Origin: an uncultured Oscillospiraceae bacterium
GTDB lineage: Bacteria; Bacillota; Clostridia; Oscillospirales; Ruminococcaceae
DNA length: 64,000 bases
Reading direction: 5' to 3'
Assembly: GCA_910584715.1 (NCBI GenBank)
Contig: CAJUAN010000006.1
Coordinates: 1-64,000, forward strand
The position numbers and the translations under genes were made by a program. A model generated the notes under the pieces. That model saw only the letters and a list, made by a program, of their open reading frames with translations. It did not search any database and was not told the DNA's origin. Below are positions 61,945 through 64,000 of the stretch, piece after piece. Position 1 is the first letter of the stretch, and each line of letters begins with the position of its first letter.

Positions 61945-62826
61945 ATGCTGGATTTTAAGGTTATTGAGCTTTCCGACAGACCCTGGATAACCGATTTATT
62001 GAAAAAGTCGGATTTCAGAGGCTGCGAGTACAATTTTTCCAACAATTTTGCATGGCACAGGCTTTACAACACTACTATATGCAAATATAAGGATTTCTAT
62101 ATTTCCCGTTCCATGAAATATGGCATGAGCTTTACTTTTCCCGCCGGAAACGGAGACTACAAGGATCTTTTCCTTGTCCTGAAAAAGGAAGCGGAAGAAA
62201 CGGGAAGTCCTCTGACGGTAAGTTCGGTTACAGATGAGAACCTAAGTCTCTTTGAGGAGCTTTTTGAGGGACAGTACAGCGTTTCCTGCGATGAATCAGA
62301 CTGCGATTATATTTATGACGCGGAGAAGCTCAGAACGCTTTCGGGTAAGAAATATCATCAAAAAAGAAATCATCTGGCAAGATTTTATGAGAACGATTGG
62401 GAGTATGCTCCTCTTACGGAAAAGGACTTTGACGAGTGCATAGAATTTGCCGTTAACAGCTATAATCTGAATCAGTCCTACGACGACGAGTCCAGCGTTG
62501 CGGAGCAGTACGCTATAAATACATTTATGAATTACTTTGACGAACTGGAGCTGAAAGGCGGCGTTATCCGCGTGGACGGCAAGGTTCAGGGCTTTACGAT
62601 TGGGGACGGGATAAATTCCGACACGTTCGATATCCACATCGAAAAGGCAAACTCGGATATACAGGGCGCGTATACTGCCATAAACAACGAGTTTGCGAAA
62701 TCCGCGACGGTTGGATACAGCTTTATCAACCGCGAAGAGGACTTGGGTTTGGAGGGACTTCGCAAATCGAAGCGTTCTTATTATCCAGTGATAATGCTCC
62801 GTAAAAACAAGGTCACATTCAAATAA
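61945..62826 (+). CDS. DUF2156 (LPG-synthase C-terminal-like) protein
   Basis: This 293-residue cytosolic protein has the DUF2156 fold: two GNAT-like halves, with KKYHQKRNHLARFYEN near 132-148 and VGYSFINREEDLGLEGLRKS near the C-terminus. The family includes the catalytic part of MprF, which transfers amino acids from tRNA to phosphatidylglycerol, but this stand-alone form lacks the membrane domain and its substrate is unknown. It starts 3 bases after tmk. Confidence 0.88.
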   Translation: MLDFKVIELSDRPWITDLLKKSDFRGCEYNFSNNFAWHRLYNTTICKYKDFYISRSMKYGMSFTFPAGNGDYKDLFLVLKKEAEETGSPLTVSSVTDENLSLFEELFEGQYSVSCDESDCDYIYDAEKLRTLSGKKYHQKRNHLARFYENDWEYAPLTEKDFDECIEFAVNSYNLNQSYDDESSVAEQYAINTFMNYFDELELKGGVIRVDGKVQGFTIGDGINSDTFDIHIEKANSDIQGAYTAINNEFAKSATVGYSFINREEDLGLEGLRKSKRSYYPVIMLRKNKVTFK

Positions 62827-62845
62827 ACTTTTGGGAGGAATTGGA

Positions 62846-63394
62846 ATGATCTACATTTTTCTTGCAAACGGCTTTGAGGAAACCGAGGCTGTCACACCTA
62901 TCGACATTCTCCGCAGGTGCGGTAAAGAGGTTGTTACCGTGGGCGTTGGCGGAGGTACTGTAACAAGCTCTCACGGGATAACTGTTGTTGCCGATACCGA
63001 GGATAAGCTCATCAATCTTGACGAAAAGCTGGAGGGAATAATTCTTCCCGGAGGTATGCCGGGTACGCTTAATCTGGAAAAGTCGGAAGCTGTTCAGAAG
63101 GCGATTGATTACTGTGTAGCTAACAACCTTTACATTGGGGCGATATGCGCTGCTCCGTCAATTCTGGGACACAAAGGAATTCTTAAGGGACGAAAGGTTG
63201 TGTGCTTTACAGGCTTTGAGTCACAGCTTGAGGGCGCTGAAGTATCCGACGAGCCTGTTGTTTGCGACGGAAACATTATAACTTCCCGCGGTGCAGGGAC
63301 GGCAGTGGATTTCGGATTGAAGCTTGCGGAAGTTTTTGCTTCCGACGAACAGAGTAAAAAAGTCGGAGAAGCGATCTTATGGTACAGAAGCTGA
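62846..63394 (+). CDS. DJ-1/PfpI-family protein
   Basis: This 182-residue protein has the nucleophile Cys in IGAICAAPSILG near residue 100, with IILPGGMPG before and TSRGAGTAVDFGL after, as in DJ-1/YajL. Proposed roles are stress protection and possibly deglycase or chaperone activity. ATG 62846 has GGGAGG upstream; the frame begins at TTG 62831. It overlaps the next gene by 16 bases. Confidence 0.93.
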   Translation: MIYIFLANGFEETEAVTPIDILRRCGKEVVTVGVGGGTVTSSHGITVVADTEDKLINLDEKLEGIILPGGMPGTLNLEKSEAVQKAIDYCVANNLYIGAICAAPSILGHKGILKGRKVVCFTGFESQLEGAEVSDEPVVCDGNIITSRGAGTAVDFGLKLAEVFASDEQSKKVGEAILWYRS

Positions 63395-64000
63395 TCGGTT
63401 TTGACATCAGGGAGCATAAGACTGAACTTCGGGACAACTATAAACGTATCCGCCGTGAAATGCCGGTCAACTTGAAAAAGCTTCGAGATGAAAGGATTTT
63501 TTCAAAGCTTATCGGGCTGGATGCCTATAAAGCTGCAAAGACTGTGCTTACCTACGTTTCCACGGATATAGAGGTGGATACGATAAGGTTTATAAAATAC
63601 GCTCTCGGAGACGGAAAAACCGTTGCCGTACCAAGATGCGTACCGAATACGCGTGACATGGCGTTCTATATTATAAATTCATTGCGTGATCTGGAGCGTG
63701 GTTCTTTTTCTGTACTTGAACCGATACCGAAAAAATGCAGGAAGCTTACCGATTTCAAAGGAGCCTTTTGTATAGTTCCTGCTTTGGTATACGACAGATA
63801 CGGATACCGTTTGGGTTACGGAAAGGGTTACTACGACCGGTTTTTATCAGCTCATCCGAATATGTTTCTCGTAGGGATAGGTTATTGTTGCTGTACTGTG
63901 ACAGAGCTTGTTCACGGGCGGTTTGACGTTGCGGTCGATACTCTTGTTACTGAAAAATATGTTAAAAAATGCGGAAAGGAAAACGATGCGGATGGAACAG
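63379..64000 (+). CDS. 5-formyltetrahydrofolate cyclo-ligase, 3' end outside window
   Basis: From ATG 63379, within the DJ-1 gene end, the frame stays open to the window edge (207 codons). DNYKRIRREM.. at the start and VPALVYDRYGYRLGYGKGYY followed by DRF near residue 145 form the ATP/folate signature of this family. It converts 5-formyl-THF to 5,10-methenyl-THF. The protein is near its full length at the edge. A possible next start (ATG 63986 behind GGAAAGGA) overlaps its end. Confidence 0.9.
   Translation, partial: MVQKLIGFDIREHKTELRDNYKRIRREMPVNLKKLRDERIFSKLIGLDAYKAAKTVLTYVSTDIEVDTIRFIKYALGDGKTVAVPRCVPNTRDMAFYIINSLRDLERGSFSVLEPIPKKCRKLTDFKGAFCIVPALVYDRYGYRLGYGKGYYDRFLSAHPNMFLVGIGYCCCTVTELVHGRFDVAVDTLVTEKYVKKCGKENDADGT

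Overview
The window looks like chromosome from an anaerobic Clostridia bacterium of the Ruminococcaceae/Oscillospiraceae type. This rests on the housekeeping gene orders (hprK..murB-rapZ..whiA..dnaE-pfkA, rpsO-pnp, comEC-holA, an rnf-like cluster), strong AAGGAGG ribosome sites with frequent GTG/TTG starts, a GH94 cellobiose phosphorylase, and Gram-positive style cell-wall genes. No rRNA, tRNA or CRISPR array was recognised.

Layout. 1-4.1 kb: the right part of a Tn554/recombinase-in-trio type element (three overlapping tyrosine recombinases plus a DUF6262 TnpC-like protein), followed by a remnant of a large serine recombinase. 4.2-6.7 kb: polysaccharide deacetylase, an unknown acidic-tailed protein, and the folate ECF component folT behind a tetrahydrofolate riboswitch. 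6.7-18.1 kb: a long leftward housekeeping cluster, hprK to pfkA. 18.1-28.9 kb: rightward proC, two membrane proteins, rpsO-pnp with structured leaders, folC, a PIN-like protein with an AT-hook, and cellobiose phosphorylase under a promoter carrying a palindrome. 28.9-33.4 kb: small accessory genes, namely an unknown protein, a Vat-like acetyltransferase, two tandemly duplicated micro-ORFs, an RNHCP protein, a FAD/Rieske oxidoreductase and an IS3 fragment. 33.5-38.4 kb: a leftward two-component system with an ABC transporter. 38.5-40.9 kb: an AT-rich gene graveyard with a decayed gene, a YolD fragment, an IS fragment and a 20-bp perfect inverted repeat. 40.9-42.9 kb: a chemotaxis receptor. 43.6-53.1 kb: rightward alaS-HIT-comEC-holA-rnmV-MBOAT-DHHW. 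53.5-64 kb: rpe, an Rnf-like D-E-A membrane trio, a DUF4015 glycosidase-like protein, a class A penicillin-binding protein, an rRNA methyltransferase, then a tmk-like kinase, a DUF2156 protein, a DJ-1 protein and a 5-formyl-THF cyclo-ligase that is cut by the window end.

The most unusual signals are the following. (i) The Rnf-like trio keeps the fold signatures of RnfD, RnfE and RnfA but has lost three of the four cysteines that hold the membrane [2Fe-2S] cluster, has Ser where RnfD carries its flavinylated Thr, and has no rnfB, rnfC or rnfG beside it. (ii) An 83-bp perfectly adjacent tandem duplication behind the Vat-like gene has kept a 14-codon ORF with a full ribosome site intact in both copies. 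(iii) Several regulatory structures are readable by eye: a THF riboswitch, an 84-nt leader hairpin before pnp, and an operator-like palindrome that fills the cellobiose phosphorylase promoter spacer.
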